Below are positions 26,113 to 34,729 of a DNA stretch of 64,000 bases, piece after piece. The notes beneath the pieces are model-generated. The model was given only the letters and a program-made list of their open reading frames with translations. It was not told where the DNA came from and searched no databases. Position 1 is the first letter of the stretch, and each line of letters starts with the position of its first letter. The translations under genes and the position numbers were made by a program. Source of the DNA: Carnobacterium sp. 17-4 (GTDB lineage: Bacteria; Bacillota; Bacilli; Lactobacillales; Carnobacteriaceae); contig NC_015391.1 of the NCBI RefSeq assembly GCF_000195575.1, positions 1,662,363-1,726,362 on the forward strand. The letters are read 5' to 3'.

Positions 26113-27234
26113 TCAAGATATTAGTTTTGTCCATTGTTTACTAATTTTTTTCAAATGGAAGTCAGGTGTTTCACCCACGTATTTTACCGCTTCGGAAATG
26201 CTTTTGTATCTTCTTAAAACATTATCTGGTGGCAGTGTGGCAAATCCAAAAATACCGAGAACACCATTTATTATTTCGTCTGACACTACCATCGATTTAA
26301 GTTTTAATTGAGTTACTTCTATCGTGGACGGTTGTGGCTGCTGGATAGTGAATAAAAAATAGTGTTCAGTGACTTCTAATTCTGTTTTGTATTGGGCAAA
26401 TTGCTGTTGGATATAGGGGGCATCCATAAAACGCTGACCGAAACGATTCATTTCTAACGCATGCTCAAGTGCTTGATTAAATACAGCTCGTGTAATGCCT
26501 AATAATAACGCAGATAATAAAAGATTCCAAAAATCAAGAACTTGATTGAATACTTCATATTGATTTTGTAAACTTCCCAGAAACTGATCTTCCCCTACAG
26601 TTAGATTTTTAATCGTAAAATTAGCTGTGCGCAAGGGACTTTCACTTTTTTTGCTTTCATCGTAATAAACCTTAATACCTGGCATATTTTTTTCTAACAA
26701 AAACAGGCCATACTGATTCTTTTCTTGAAAGGGAACATCAATTTTCCCAATCATAAGGAAAAGATCAGCCTCTTGAGTACAGACCACGTCTTCTTTTACT
26801 CCGTTGATTACCCAACTATTCTCTGTTTTCCGTGCGATCGTTTCCATTCTTTTGAGTTCAAAACCAGATTCTAGTTCTTTGCTCGCAAAAGTCGCAAACA
26901 ACTCTTCTTCTACTAGTTTATCAAAATACATTTCTTTCTGTTTTTCAGTTGTGGAAAATTTTAAAGTTAGTATTCCAAACAAAATTTTACTTAAAAAATA
27001 ATACGCTAAAGTAGGAAAGTACTGCGAAAGAGTGTAAATAAACTCACATAACGTTGGAATCGTTTGTTCAGCTATTTCCTTTTCAGCAATTTCTTTATAT
27101 AATCCTTTTTCTTTGAAATAGTTTTTCCATTTTTCAAAATCCTCAAAGGTATATGGGCGATCAATAGTGTCTTTTCCTATTTGCTGACCGAGGTCTCCTT
27201 TAAGAGCTTCCGTGAAAGATTTAATGATATCCAT
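26113..27234 (-). CDS. Divergent acyl-CoA dehydrogenase-like flavoprotein
   Basis: 373 residues with the acyl-CoA dehydrogenase order: an N-terminal helical domain, a FASKELESGFELKRMETIA / WVINGVKEDVVCTQEADLFL beta domain (about 110-160), and a C-terminal helical bundle (LLSALLLGITRAVFNQALEH; NRFGQRFMDAPYIQQQFAQY). The usual YEGT(S)E catalytic-Glu motif near the C-terminus is absent; that region reads VLRRYKSISEAVKYVGE. So it may be a degenerate or atypical member. The ATG at 27234 has AGGAG 8 bases upstream. It lies between lysR and the thioesterase gene. Confidence 0.78.
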   Translation of the reverse strand: MDIIKSFTEALKGDLGQQIGKDTIDRPYTFEDFEKWKNYFKEKGLYKEIAEKEIAEQTIPTLCEFIYTLSQYFPTLAYYFLSKILFGILTLKFSTTEKQKEMYFDKLVEEELFATFASKELESGFELKRMETIARKTENSWVINGVKEDVVCTQEADLFLMIGKIDVPFQEKNQYGLFLLEKNMPGIKVYYDESKKSESPLRTANFTIKNLTVGEDQFLGSLQNQYEVFNQVLDFWNLLLSALLLGITRAVFNQALEHALEMNRFGQRFMDAPYIQQQFAQYKTELEVTEHYFLFTIQQPQPSTIEVTQLKLKSMVVSDEIINGVLGIFGFATLPPDNVLRRYKSISEAVKYVGETPDFHLKKISKQWTKLIS

Positions 27235-27251
27235 GTCCAACACTCCTGTTC

Positions 27252-28163
27252 TCATTTTGAAAATTCCTTAGTAAAAGAATCATAAACGAACTTTTCTATA
27301 GTGTTGTATTTCTTTTTTACCGGGAAACACACTACAGGAGTATAATCTATGGGATCATTAAAGTGTTTTTCTACAACTCCTATATTATCTAGATAGTTAT
27401 AATACTTTTTAAAGCTGGCAGTAGGAAGTAATGCAATCAAATTTGTACGGGTTGTCGCTTCGACCATATAATCCCATGAATCAGAGGTAATCAATACTTT
27501 CGCATGAGACTTCATTTTTTTCAATTTATCCATCACCATTGTATGGGTCGCATACCCTTTATTGAATGTAGCCACATATTGATTATCTAGCATTCTCCAA
27601 TTCAACTTTTCTTCTTTGGCTAATGGATGATTCGGGTGCATAAAAGCCGTTATTTCAGACAATGCCAATATATGTTTTTCAAATTTGTCTTTATGCAATT
27701 TAGTTGAGTCAACCAAAACAGCAGCGTGAATGCGATTCTCATTTAACATCGTTACGAGTTCATCATTATTTGCTTCGATGATTTCAATCTTGATTCCGGG
27801 ATTGGTCATCATAAATTCGGGAATAAACTTGGTGAAAAATAGACGCAGGATAATGGTTGAAATCCCTAGTCGAACCGTTCCTTGTTGTATTTGTGCTTCT
27901 TGTCTCAACATTTCATGAAGATTTTCATGTTTTCCAACGATTTCCAGCGCTTGGTCATACAGTTTTTCTCCACTCGTAGTTAATCCGGTTAACCGCCCGT
28001 TTTTACGATGAAAAAGCTGCAAGTTCTCTTCTTTTTCAAAGTTGATAATGAACTGGCTTAGTGCTGATTGTGTTACATGAATATTTTGTGCTGCTAAGGT
28101 CAGATTCAAATTTGCATCTACTATAGCAATAAAATAATTAAGTTGTGCAATATCTAACTTCAT
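27252..28163 (-). CDS. LysR family transcriptional regulator
   Basis: 303 residues. N-terminal winged helix: LNYFIAIVDANLNLTLAAQN, then IHVTQSALSQFIINFEKEEN with the recognition helix and LFHRKNGRLTGLTTSGEKL. A LysR substrate-binding domain follows (VRLGISTIILRLFFTKFIPE). TAGGAGG precedes the ATG. It leads an operon with the acyl-CoA dehydrogenase-like and thioesterase genes and has a cre-like site in its leader, so it is a candidate local regulator of the fatty-acid island. Confidence 0.92.
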   Translation of the reverse strand: MKLDIAQLNYFIAIVDANLNLTLAAQNIHVTQSALSQFIINFEKEENLQLFHRKNGRLTGLTTSGEKLYDQALEIVGKHENLHEMLRQEAQIQQGTVRLGISTIILRLFFTKFIPEFMMTNPGIKIEIIEANNDELVTMLNENRIHAAVLVDSTKLHKDKFEKHILALSEITAFMHPNHPLAKEEKLNWRMLDNQYVATFNKGYATHTMVMDKLKKMKSHAKVLITSDSWDYMVEATTRTNLIALLPTASFKKYYNYLDNIGVVEKHFNDPIDYTPVVCFPVKKKYNTIEKFVYDSFTKEFSK

Positions 28164-28176
28164 GTCATCCTCCTAA

Positions 28177-28190
28177 TAAAAGCGGTTACA
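28177..28190 (-). promoter_or_regulatory. cre-like site before lysR
   Basis: TGTAACCGCTTTTA on the reverse strand fits the CcpA consensus TGWAANCGNTNWCA reasonably. It lies 14 bases before the lysR start, downstream of a TATAAT -10-like box near 28222. Confidence 0.55.
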
Positions 28191-28232
28191 TTTAAACAAA
28201 CAAGCTAACTGTACAACTTAATTATACATCAA

Positions 28233-28272
28233 ATAAAAAAATCCCACATTAATAATTCTTAATTAATGTGGG
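28233..28272 (-). terminator. Terminator of the fad operon
   Basis: CCCACATTAAT (28243-28253) pairs perfectly with ATTAATGTGGG (28262-28272), with seven T on the reverse strand. Confidence 0.88.
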
Positions 28273-28305
28273 AGTAAAGACACTCGATTCCTATTTAGAC
28301 CAACT

Positions 28306-29493
28306 TTATCTTAAATATTCAAAAATCCCCGCTGCTCCCATACCCATTCCAATACACATAGTAACCATACCGTATTTGGTTTCAGGGCGCTTCGCCATTT
28401 CTCCTAATAATTTTGCAGTTAAAATAGCTCCTGTCGCACCTAATGGATGTCCCAATGCAATTCCTCCACCATTAACATTTACGATGTCACGATTCATGCC
28501 TAGTTCATTCATAGAAGCAATAGCTTGAGCTGCAAATGCTTCATTGAATTCAATCAAGTCGATATCCTCCAGTTTCAATCCTGCTAATTCTAATGCTTTT
28601 GGAACTGCATATACTGGACCGATCCCCATATATTTAGGATCAACACCGGCCACATTAAAGGAAATAAAACGAGCGATTGGTTTGATGCCCAATTCTTTTA
28701 CTTTGTCACCAGACATCATGATCACAAATGCACCTCCATCACTGACTTGAGAAGAAGTTCCCGCTGTTACACTGCCATCCGCTTTAAAAACAGTACGCAA
28801 TTTCCCTAAGACTTCTTTAGTTGTATTCGGACGAATTCCTTCATCTTGATCAAACAGTTGAGTCGTAACTTCTACTTCGTCACCTGTCGTTTTTACACGA
28901 TGGATCTCTACTGGAACGATTTCGTCTTTAAATCGTCCTTCTGTTTGAGCAATATGTGCTTTCTGGTGACTTTCTACACCAAATTGATCTTGCTCTTCCC
29001 TTGAAACATGGTATTTTTCAGCAACATTTTCTGCCGTCATCCCCATTGGAATACCGATTTTCGGCCCATTTTCTTGTAAGTACGGGCTATTTGTCGGCTC
29101 GCTTCCACCCATTTGAGTGGAACTCATAAATTCAATACCGCCAGCTACCAATACATCTGCTTGACCTGCTATAATAGCATTCGCCGCAGTAGCTATGGTT
29201 TGAAGCCCTGAAGAACAGAAACGGTTCACTGTTTGTCCGCCTACTGTTGTCGAAAGCCCACTTCTAAGAGCTATAGTACGCGCAATATTATTTCCTTGAA
29301 GACCTTCCGGGGTTGAACACCCTACAATAACATCTTCAATCATAGCAGGATCAAAGTCGCCTTCTATTCTGTCTATAACTCCTTTTAAAACTTGTGCAGC
29401 AATGTCTTCAGGTCTATCGTAAAAATAAGCCCCATCTTTTTTTCCCTTTGCTACAGCTGACCTTCCATATGCTACGATATAAGCTTCTTGCAT
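28306..29493 (-). CDS. fadA: Acetyl-CoA acyltransferase (3-ketoacyl-CoA thiolase)
   Basis: 395 residues. It starts MQEAYIVAYGRSAVAKGKKD, has NRFCSSGLQTIATAANAI near 91 (acyl-accepting Cys), then FNEAFAAQA near 340, GGGIALGHPLGATGA near 353 (His) and CIGMGMGAA near 381 (second Cys). It cleaves 3-ketoacyl-CoA to acetyl-CoA and a shortened acyl-CoA. The ATG at 29493 has AGAAAGGA 9 bases upstream. It follows the fadN-type gene, the same order as fadN-fadA in B. subtilis. Confidence 0.94.
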   Translation of the reverse strand: MQEAYIVAYGRSAVAKGKKDGAYFYDRPEDIAAQVLKGVIDRIEGDFDPAMIEDVIVGCSTPEGLQGNNIARTIALRSGLSTTVGGQTVNRFCSSGLQTIATAANAIIAGQADVLVAGGIEFMSSTQMGGSEPTNSPYLQENGPKIGIPMGMTAENVAEKYHVSREEQDQFGVESHQKAHIAQTEGRFKDEIVPVEIHRVKTTGDEVEVTTQLFDQDEGIRPNTTKEVLGKLRTVFKADGSVTAGTSSQVSDGGAFVIMMSGDKVKELGIKPIARFISFNVAGVDPKYMGIGPVYAVPKALELAGLKLEDIDLIEFNEAFAAQAIASMNELGMNRDIVNVNGGGIALGHPLGATGAILTAKLLGEMAKRPETKYGMVTMCIGMGMGAAGIFEYLR

Positions 29494-29514
29494 TACATCC
29501 CAATCCTTTCTGCT

Positions 29515-29553
29515 CACTGCGGAAAAGTTACAGTTCTTTTTTCTCCGCAGTGT
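29515..29553 (-). other. Intercistronic hairpin between fadN and fadA
   Basis: CACTGCGGA and TCCGCAGTG form a perfect 9-base stem with a loop of about 20 bases, just downstream of the fadN stop and upstream of the fadA ribosome site. There is no T-run after it, so an mRNA stability or processing element is more likely than a terminator. Confidence 0.55.
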
Positions 29554-29557
29554 AATA

Positions 29558-31816
29558 TTAATTTCTCAATGGTTTCTTTTTCTCTAACATATACACGATG
29601 CGTTCATATGTTTTCTCATTCTTGCTCAATATAACAAAATTATCTTCAGAAAGTTTTTGAAGCCATTTTTGATTGACTTTAGTGCCTAGAGGAACATTTC
29701 CACCAGCTAGCACATCAGCTATAGCTGCAGTAACGACTCCATCATATTTAGAGGCAAAATGTCCATCAACTAAAGAATCGATTTGTGCTGCTGCGACAGC
29801 TTTAAAGTTGCTTCCAAGTACTTCGTATTCGACTAAGCTATTTGGAATATAATTGTAAGCAGCTTTTAATCTTAAGGTTTGCAACGCTGCTTCAAACACA
29901 AGCTCTTCATTTTGGACAATCATATCGGTTTCTTTCAAGAATCCAATTTCTTGGGCTTCATAAGCACTCATGGTTACGTGCCCCATTGAAACTTTTGTCA
30001 AGATATCTCCCAACTGACGTAATTTATCCGCTCTGGATACATTTTGACGGTAAACACGGTCAGCAAGTTCAGCTAGACCGCCGCCTCCTGGAATCAAACC
30101 AACACCTGCTTCTACTAATCCAATATAAGTTTCAGCAGCAGCCACTACGTATGGTGAAGCCATTAGCAACTCTGCACCACCTCCAAGCGCTCTTCCTTTT
30201 GCAGCTGTTACGATTGGTTTAGAAGCGAATTTCATTCGTCTGACAGCTTCATGGAATAATTCTGATCCTTTACGTGTTTCTGTATCGACCAAACCATGAT
30301 CGATGGCCATCTTCATGTAGTATAGATTTGCACCAACGCTGAAGTTTGGTCCATCTGAGTAAAGCAATAGTCCTTTGTAGTCTCCACCTTCCAGTACATC
30401 AATTGCTTTAACGATATCTCCTTCAAATCCAACAGTGATCGTATTGTTTGGTGTTCTCATTGCCAACAACAAGAAATCATCTTTAGTCACGAACAATTCA
30501 GAATCTTCTTTTTTCCATACTTGTTTATGTGCAAAGTCTTCTGGCTTAGATGCTGGACTGATGCTCTGACCTTTTTGGTAAAATGGTTCATGGCGATCTT
30601 TGATCCATTCAGGCAGTTCACCTAATTCTTTTTTCATTCTTTCTTTAACTTTGTCAATGCCCATCATATCCCACAGTTGGAATGGTCCAACTTTCCAGTT
30701 GTAGCCCCATACCATGGCACGGTCTATATTGATGTAATCATTTGTTGCTTTAGGTACATTAATTGCTGAGTAATACATCAAGTTGCGCAGCGTTTCCCAT
30801 AAGAAAATACCGACTTGGTCTTCAGATTCAAAGATGGTCGTTAAATTTTTCGTCAAATCACGGCCAAACTCATTTAAAATAGTCAATTCAACTGGTTTAG
30901 GTTCAATATAAGTTTCACTTGCCACATCAAACACTAAACGTTTTCTGCCATCTTTTTTGTAAAAACCTTGTTTTGTTTTATCTCCTAAGTTGCCCAAAGC
31001 AACCATTTTTTCAACCAGCTTCGGCATTTTGAAATGCTCGGATTCTTCCGGATTGGACATCATTGTTTTTGTCACAAAGTAGCCAATATCGATTCCCACC
31101 ATATCTAACAATCGGAAGGTTCCAGTTTTAGGACGCCCAAGCACTAGTCCAGTAAGAGCATCTACTTCACTGATGGATAAACCTAGTTGTTCTGCTCGGT
31201 ATGCGATATCAGAAGCTGAATACGTACCAATTCTATTAGCAACGAATCCACTCACATCATTGGCCTCTACCGCACCTTTACCTAACACTGTTGAAACAAA
31301 GGCTTTCAAATTCTCAACGACCACTGGATCAGTAGTTGCATGTGGAATAATCTCAACCAACTTCATATAACGCGGTGGGTTGAAAAAGTGAACTCCTACA
31401 AATCTTACTTTAGCTTCTTCCGGAAGCGGTTTTGCAATAGCACCGATTGGAATACTAGAAGTATTGGTGGCAAGAATCGCATCTTTTTTTGCAATACTAG
31501 CCACTTTTTGCCATAAATCGTGTTTGATATCTAATTTTTCCGTGACGGCTTCAATAAAGATATCAGATTCGTTGCCTTCTTTTAAATCGTCTTCGAAGTT
31601 GCCATACGTTAGATTTTTATTCCATTCTGCCTTATAGAGCATACTCTTTTTGGGATTTGTGATTCGGTCGTATGCACCTTTACTTAATTTATTTTTGTCA
31701 TTTTTATCTAATACGATATCTAAAAGTTTAACTTTCAATCCCGCATTAACAAGTAAAGCAGCAATTTGTGCTCCCATTGTTCCTGCGCCTAATACGGTTG
31801 CTTTTTTTATATTCAT
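29558..31816 (-). CDS. fadN: 3-hydroxyacyl-CoA dehydrogenase / enoyl-CoA hydratase fusion (FadN type)
   Basis: 752 residues. The N-terminal NAD domain shows ATVLGAGTMGAQIAALLVNA, then ATNTSSIPIGAIA and GVHFFNPPRYMKLVEIIPHA, with the 3HCDH C-terminal domain to about 400. A crotonase domain follows (about 450-690) with KPIVTAAKGRALGGGAELLM and LIPGGGGLAELADRV. The order, dehydrogenase first and hydratase second, is that of B. subtilis FadN (YusL), not E. coli FadB. It carries out the hydration and second oxidation of beta-oxidation. TTGGAGG precedes the ATG. Confidence 0.93.
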   Translation of the reverse strand: MNIKKATVLGAGTMGAQIAALLVNAGLKVKLLDIVLDKNDKNKLSKGAYDRITNPKKSMLYKAEWNKNLTYGNFEDDLKEGNESDIFIEAVTEKLDIKHDLWQKVASIAKKDAILATNTSSIPIGAIAKPLPEEAKVRFVGVHFFNPPRYMKLVEIIPHATTDPVVVENLKAFVSTVLGKGAVEANDVSGFVANRIGTYSASDIAYRAEQLGLSISEVDALTGLVLGRPKTGTFRLLDMVGIDIGYFVTKTMMSNPEESEHFKMPKLVEKMVALGNLGDKTKQGFYKKDGRKRLVFDVASETYIEPKPVELTILNEFGRDLTKNLTTIFESEDQVGIFLWETLRNLMYYSAINVPKATNDYINIDRAMVWGYNWKVGPFQLWDMMGIDKVKERMKKELGELPEWIKDRHEPFYQKGQSISPASKPEDFAHKQVWKKEDSELFVTKDDFLLLAMRTPNNTITVGFEGDIVKAIDVLEGGDYKGLLLYSDGPNFSVGANLYYMKMAIDHGLVDTETRKGSELFHEAVRRMKFASKPIVTAAKGRALGGGAELLMASPYVVAAAETYIGLVEAGVGLIPGGGGLAELADRVYRQNVSRADKLRQLGDILTKVSMGHVTMSAYEAQEIGFLKETDMIVQNEELVFEAALQTLRLKAAYNYIPNSLVEYEVLGSNFKAVAAAQIDSLVDGHFASKYDGVVTAAIADVLAGGNVPLGTKVNQKWLQKLSEDNFVILSKNEKTYERIVYMLEKKKPLRN

Positions 31817-31853
31817 TTCTATACCTCCAAAACTAAAGTTAGTGACAACGGCA

Positions 31854-33149
31854 TTATTTTTTTATATACCCTGCTGTAATGGCTTGTTCTCTCAATTCAT
31901 CTCTGAAATCTGGAGCTGCAATCGAGATCATTTGGTCTATACGATCTTCAATGCTTCTATTGAACATATCCGCTATTCCATGCTCAGTCACAATATATTG
32001 AACGTCAGCTCGCGGAACGGTTACCGGAGTCGCTGGCGGGAAGGACAACATAATATTGGATGTCACTTCGCCTGTTTTTTCATTTTTATTTGTAGAAGGC
32101 AAGCAGATAAAACTTTGTCCACCTTTAGATTTTGTCGCTCCACGTACAAAATCATTTGCCCCACCTACAGAACTGATAAATCGTGTGCCTGCTCCTTCTG
32201 AAACCACTTGTCCTGTTAGATCGACCATCAAACAGCCATTAACAGAAACAAAGTTATCGATTTGAGCAATTCTAGAAGGATCATTGACAAGGTGCAGCGG
32301 TTCAATACTTATTTGATCATTGTCTCCACTGAAGTTGTACAATTTACGAGTTCCCATCGCAAAACCGCCTCGTATTGGTCCTGTTATAACGCCTTTTTCA
32401 GTCAAATGGACCATCGATTCTGTGATCATTTCAGTATGGACGGCTAGATCTTTTTTACTGTCTAATCCATAACTTACCGCATTTGCTAAGCCTCCGAATC
32501 CAATTTGGATAGTGGAACCGTCTTTTACTTGCGGAACGATCCACTCGGCAATTTTTTTATCGATATTGCTGGAAGGCATCTCTGGAATTTCAAGCAACTG
32601 CTCATCCTGTTCAACAATTATATCTACGTCATCGATATGAATTTTATTGTCAATTCCATTGACTTTTGGAACATTTTTATTCACTTGAATAATAACTTTT
32701 CCAGCTGTTTTACGGCTGACTTCTCCAATCGTAACGCCCATAGGACCATAGTTGAAATACCCATCTTCATCCATTTCAGAAACGGTCGTAACAAACGTCG
32801 TTGGTTTTATACGTCGTTCAATTAACCTATCTAAGTTGGAAAAGTTAACTGGATCTATGGAAAAGGTTCCGTATGCAGCCAACTGCCGTTCTAATGGCCC
32901 CATGAAGAAAGAATGGTATTTAATTTTTTCTGCAACTTCTGGATTTGTTAGGAAATCAAATGGGTGGATCACAAAAGCGGAATACAATGTAACGTTTTCA
33001 TATTCTTTGTATCGTTTTGTTATTGCAGTGATCAATGAAATTGGCATAGCTGCAACAGGATTCGACATGATTCTCTCATTGCTTTTGATTTGTGAAGCAG
33101 CTTCTGTCAGGCTTTTTAATTTTGATTGGTACTGATCTTTAAAAGACAT
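31854..33149 (-). CDS. Acetyl-CoA hydrolase/transferase family CoA-transferase
   Basis: 431 residues. It has NPVAAMPISLITAITKRYKE at the N-terminus, IERRIKPTTFVTTVSEMDED, IQIGFGGLANAVSYGL, VHTEMITESMVHL (active-site Glu region) and QYIVTEHGIADMFNRSIEDR at the C-terminus. These are features of the acetyl-CoA hydrolase / 4-hydroxybutyrate CoA-transferase family, which moves CoA between acetyl-CoA and another acid. In this operon it may load fatty acids with CoA or recover acetate. Between the acyl-CoA dehydrogenase and fadN genes. Confidence 0.88.
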   Translation of the reverse strand: MSFKDQYQSKLKSLTEAASQIKSNERIMSNPVAAMPISLITAITKRYKEYENVTLYSAFVIHPFDFLTNPEVAEKIKYHSFFMGPLERQLAAYGTFSIDPVNFSNLDRLIERRIKPTTFVTTVSEMDEDGYFNYGPMGVTIGEVSRKTAGKVIIQVNKNVPKVNGIDNKIHIDDVDIIVEQDEQLLEIPEMPSSNIDKKIAEWIVPQVKDGSTIQIGFGGLANAVSYGLDSKKDLAVHTEMITESMVHLTEKGVITGPIRGGFAMGTRKLYNFSGDNDQISIEPLHLVNDPSRIAQIDNFVSVNGCLMVDLTGQVVSEGAGTRFISSVGGANDFVRGATKSKGGQSFICLPSTNKNEKTGEVTSNIMLSFPPATPVTVPRADVQYIVTEHGIADMFNRSIEDRIDQMISIAAPDFRDELREQAITAGYIKK

Positions 33150-33185
33150 GCTTTACACCTTCCAATCTATTTTATGATGTTTCGA

Positions 33186-34448
33186 TTAAACGAAAGCAGA
33201 TATACCAGTCAATTTGCGTCCCATAATCAATGCGTTCATTTCATGAGTACCCTCGTAAGAATAAATAGCTTCTGCATCACAGAAGAATCGTGCGACATTT
33301 CTTTCAAGTGTGATTCCGTTACCGCCACATACTTCACGTCCAAGTGCAACCGTTTCTCTTAAGCGTAAAGAGTTGTTCATCTTAGCAAGAGAAGCATTGA
33401 TCTCACTGAATTCGCCTCTTTCTTGTAATTCAGCTAAACGAGCACTTAAAGCTAATGCATTGACTGCATTTCCTTGCATTCTTGCTAATTTTTCTTGAAC
33501 AAGTTGGAAACTTGCGATTGGTTTGCCAAATTGAACTCGATTTGTTGTATATTCAAGAGCTGCTTCTAAAGATCCTGCCATCATTCCTGCTCCAGCGTAA
33601 GCTACGCCAGCACGTGTTGCGTACAACACTTTCGCTACATCTTTGAATCCATTGATATTTTGTAGACGATTACTTTCAACAACTTCCACATTGTCCAAAT
33701 GAATGTTTCCATTTTGAACGATTCTTAAAGCGATTTTGTCATCAATATCATCTACACTTAATCCTTTTTGTCCTTTTTCTACGATAAAACATTTTACTTT
33801 GTTGTCTTCCACATCTCTTGCATATACGGGAATCAAATCAGCTGAACTCGCTCCACCAATCCAACGTTTTTCACCATTGATGATCCATTTGTCCCCTTCA
33901 CGACGTGCAGTAGTTGCTAATCCTGCAGCTGTATCAGATCCATGTTCAGGTTCAGTTAAAGCAAAACAAGTTTGTAATTCAAAGTTTTGTAACTTTGGCA
34001 ACCATCTCATTTGTTGTTCTGGGCTGCCGCCTAATAAGAAGGAGAAGTATCCAAGTCCTGCATGTACTCCAAAGAAGGTTGCAATCGAAGCATCGAACTT
34101 GTACAAATCATATGCCAAGAATAAGAAATAAGTATTTCTCCACATAAATTGGTTCGGTTGATTTTCAAACAATGCAGGATCATTGATTAATCCAGTTTTT
34201 GCTACATGTTTAAATTCTTCAGTTGGAAATTCTCCTCTTTTCCAGTAATCATTGATGACTGGTTTCAAATGTTCGTTTACCGCTTTTCGGACACGTTGCA
34301 ATACGACGATTTCCCCATCTGTTAAACTTTCTGAAAATTTCAAAATATCCTCTGGATACATTTCCTTCAATATTTGTTCTCTATTTTCCAATTTTGACAC
34401 TGGTTCTCTTTTTTCCATTCTTAATACTTGTTCTCTATTTTCCATCAT
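33186..34448 (-). CDS. Acyl-CoA dehydrogenase (FadE / glutaryl-CoA dehydrogenase-like)
   Basis: 420 residues. Motifs: CFALTEPEHGSDTAAGLATT near 137 (FAD loop), WIINGEKRWIGGAS near 168, RVQFGKPIASFQLVQEKLAR near 300, and near the end CGGNGITLERNVARFFCDAE then YSYEGTHEMNALIMGR, in which the Glu of YEGT is the catalytic base. It oxidises acyl-CoA to the 2-enoyl-CoA and needs electron-transfer flavoprotein, which is not encoded here. The first 35 residues are an odd near-repeat (MENREQVLR, MEKREPVSK, LENREQILK). A cre site lies before the gene. Confidence 0.9.
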   Translation of the reverse strand: MMENREQVLRMEKREPVSKLENREQILKEMYPEDILKFSESLTDGEIVVLQRVRKAVNEHLKPVINDYWKRGEFPTEEFKHVAKTGLINDPALFENQPNQFMWRNTYFLFLAYDLYKFDASIATFFGVHAGLGYFSFLLGGSPEQQMRWLPKLQNFELQTCFALTEPEHGSDTAAGLATTARREGDKWIINGEKRWIGGASSADLIPVYARDVEDNKVKCFIVEKGQKGLSVDDIDDKIALRIVQNGNIHLDNVEVVESNRLQNINGFKDVAKVLYATRAGVAYAGAGMMAGSLEAALEYTTNRVQFGKPIASFQLVQEKLARMQGNAVNALALSARLAELQERGEFSEINASLAKMNNSLRLRETVALGREVCGGNGITLERNVARFFCDAEAIYSYEGTHEMNALIMGRKLTGISAFV

Positions 34449-34470
34449 TTAACACTCCTTATTAGTTATT

Positions 34471-34486
34471 ATATAAGCGCTTACAT
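34471..34486 (-). promoter_or_regulatory. cre site before the acyl-CoA dehydrogenase operon
   Basis: ATGTAAGCGCTTATAT on the reverse strand contains the perfect core TAAGCGCTTA and matches the CcpA site closely. It lies just after a likely -10 (TACAAT) with TTAGAA 17 bases upstream, and about 22 bases before the gene, a position for repression. Confidence 0.75.
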
Positions 34487-34519
34487 TCTTATTGTAATAG
34501 CCACTTTCCTATTTTTCTA

Positions 34520-34534
34520 ATTACAATTTGTAAT
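34520..34534. promoter_or_regulatory. Perfect palindrome ATTACAATTTGTAAT
   Basis: A 15-base palindrome with a single centre base, upstream of the likely -35 of the acyl-CoA dehydrogenase promoter. The position suits an activator or local regulator. It does not match the B. subtilis FadR site. Confidence 0.4.
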
Positions 34535-34729
34535 ACCGAACATTACCTTTTTTAATGGAGTCTCTTAGAACACTGTCTTATCAAGGAATTTTCAAACAAT
34601 ATATAAAATTAAACTAAATCAATTAATTTTCTGAACACTTTTTTTCATACCAAAAAACATCAAAATTTTAGTTGTCATCCTTAACTTTCGGATAATAAAC
34701 TATTTTTTTGATGCTTTACATTTTTTTAT

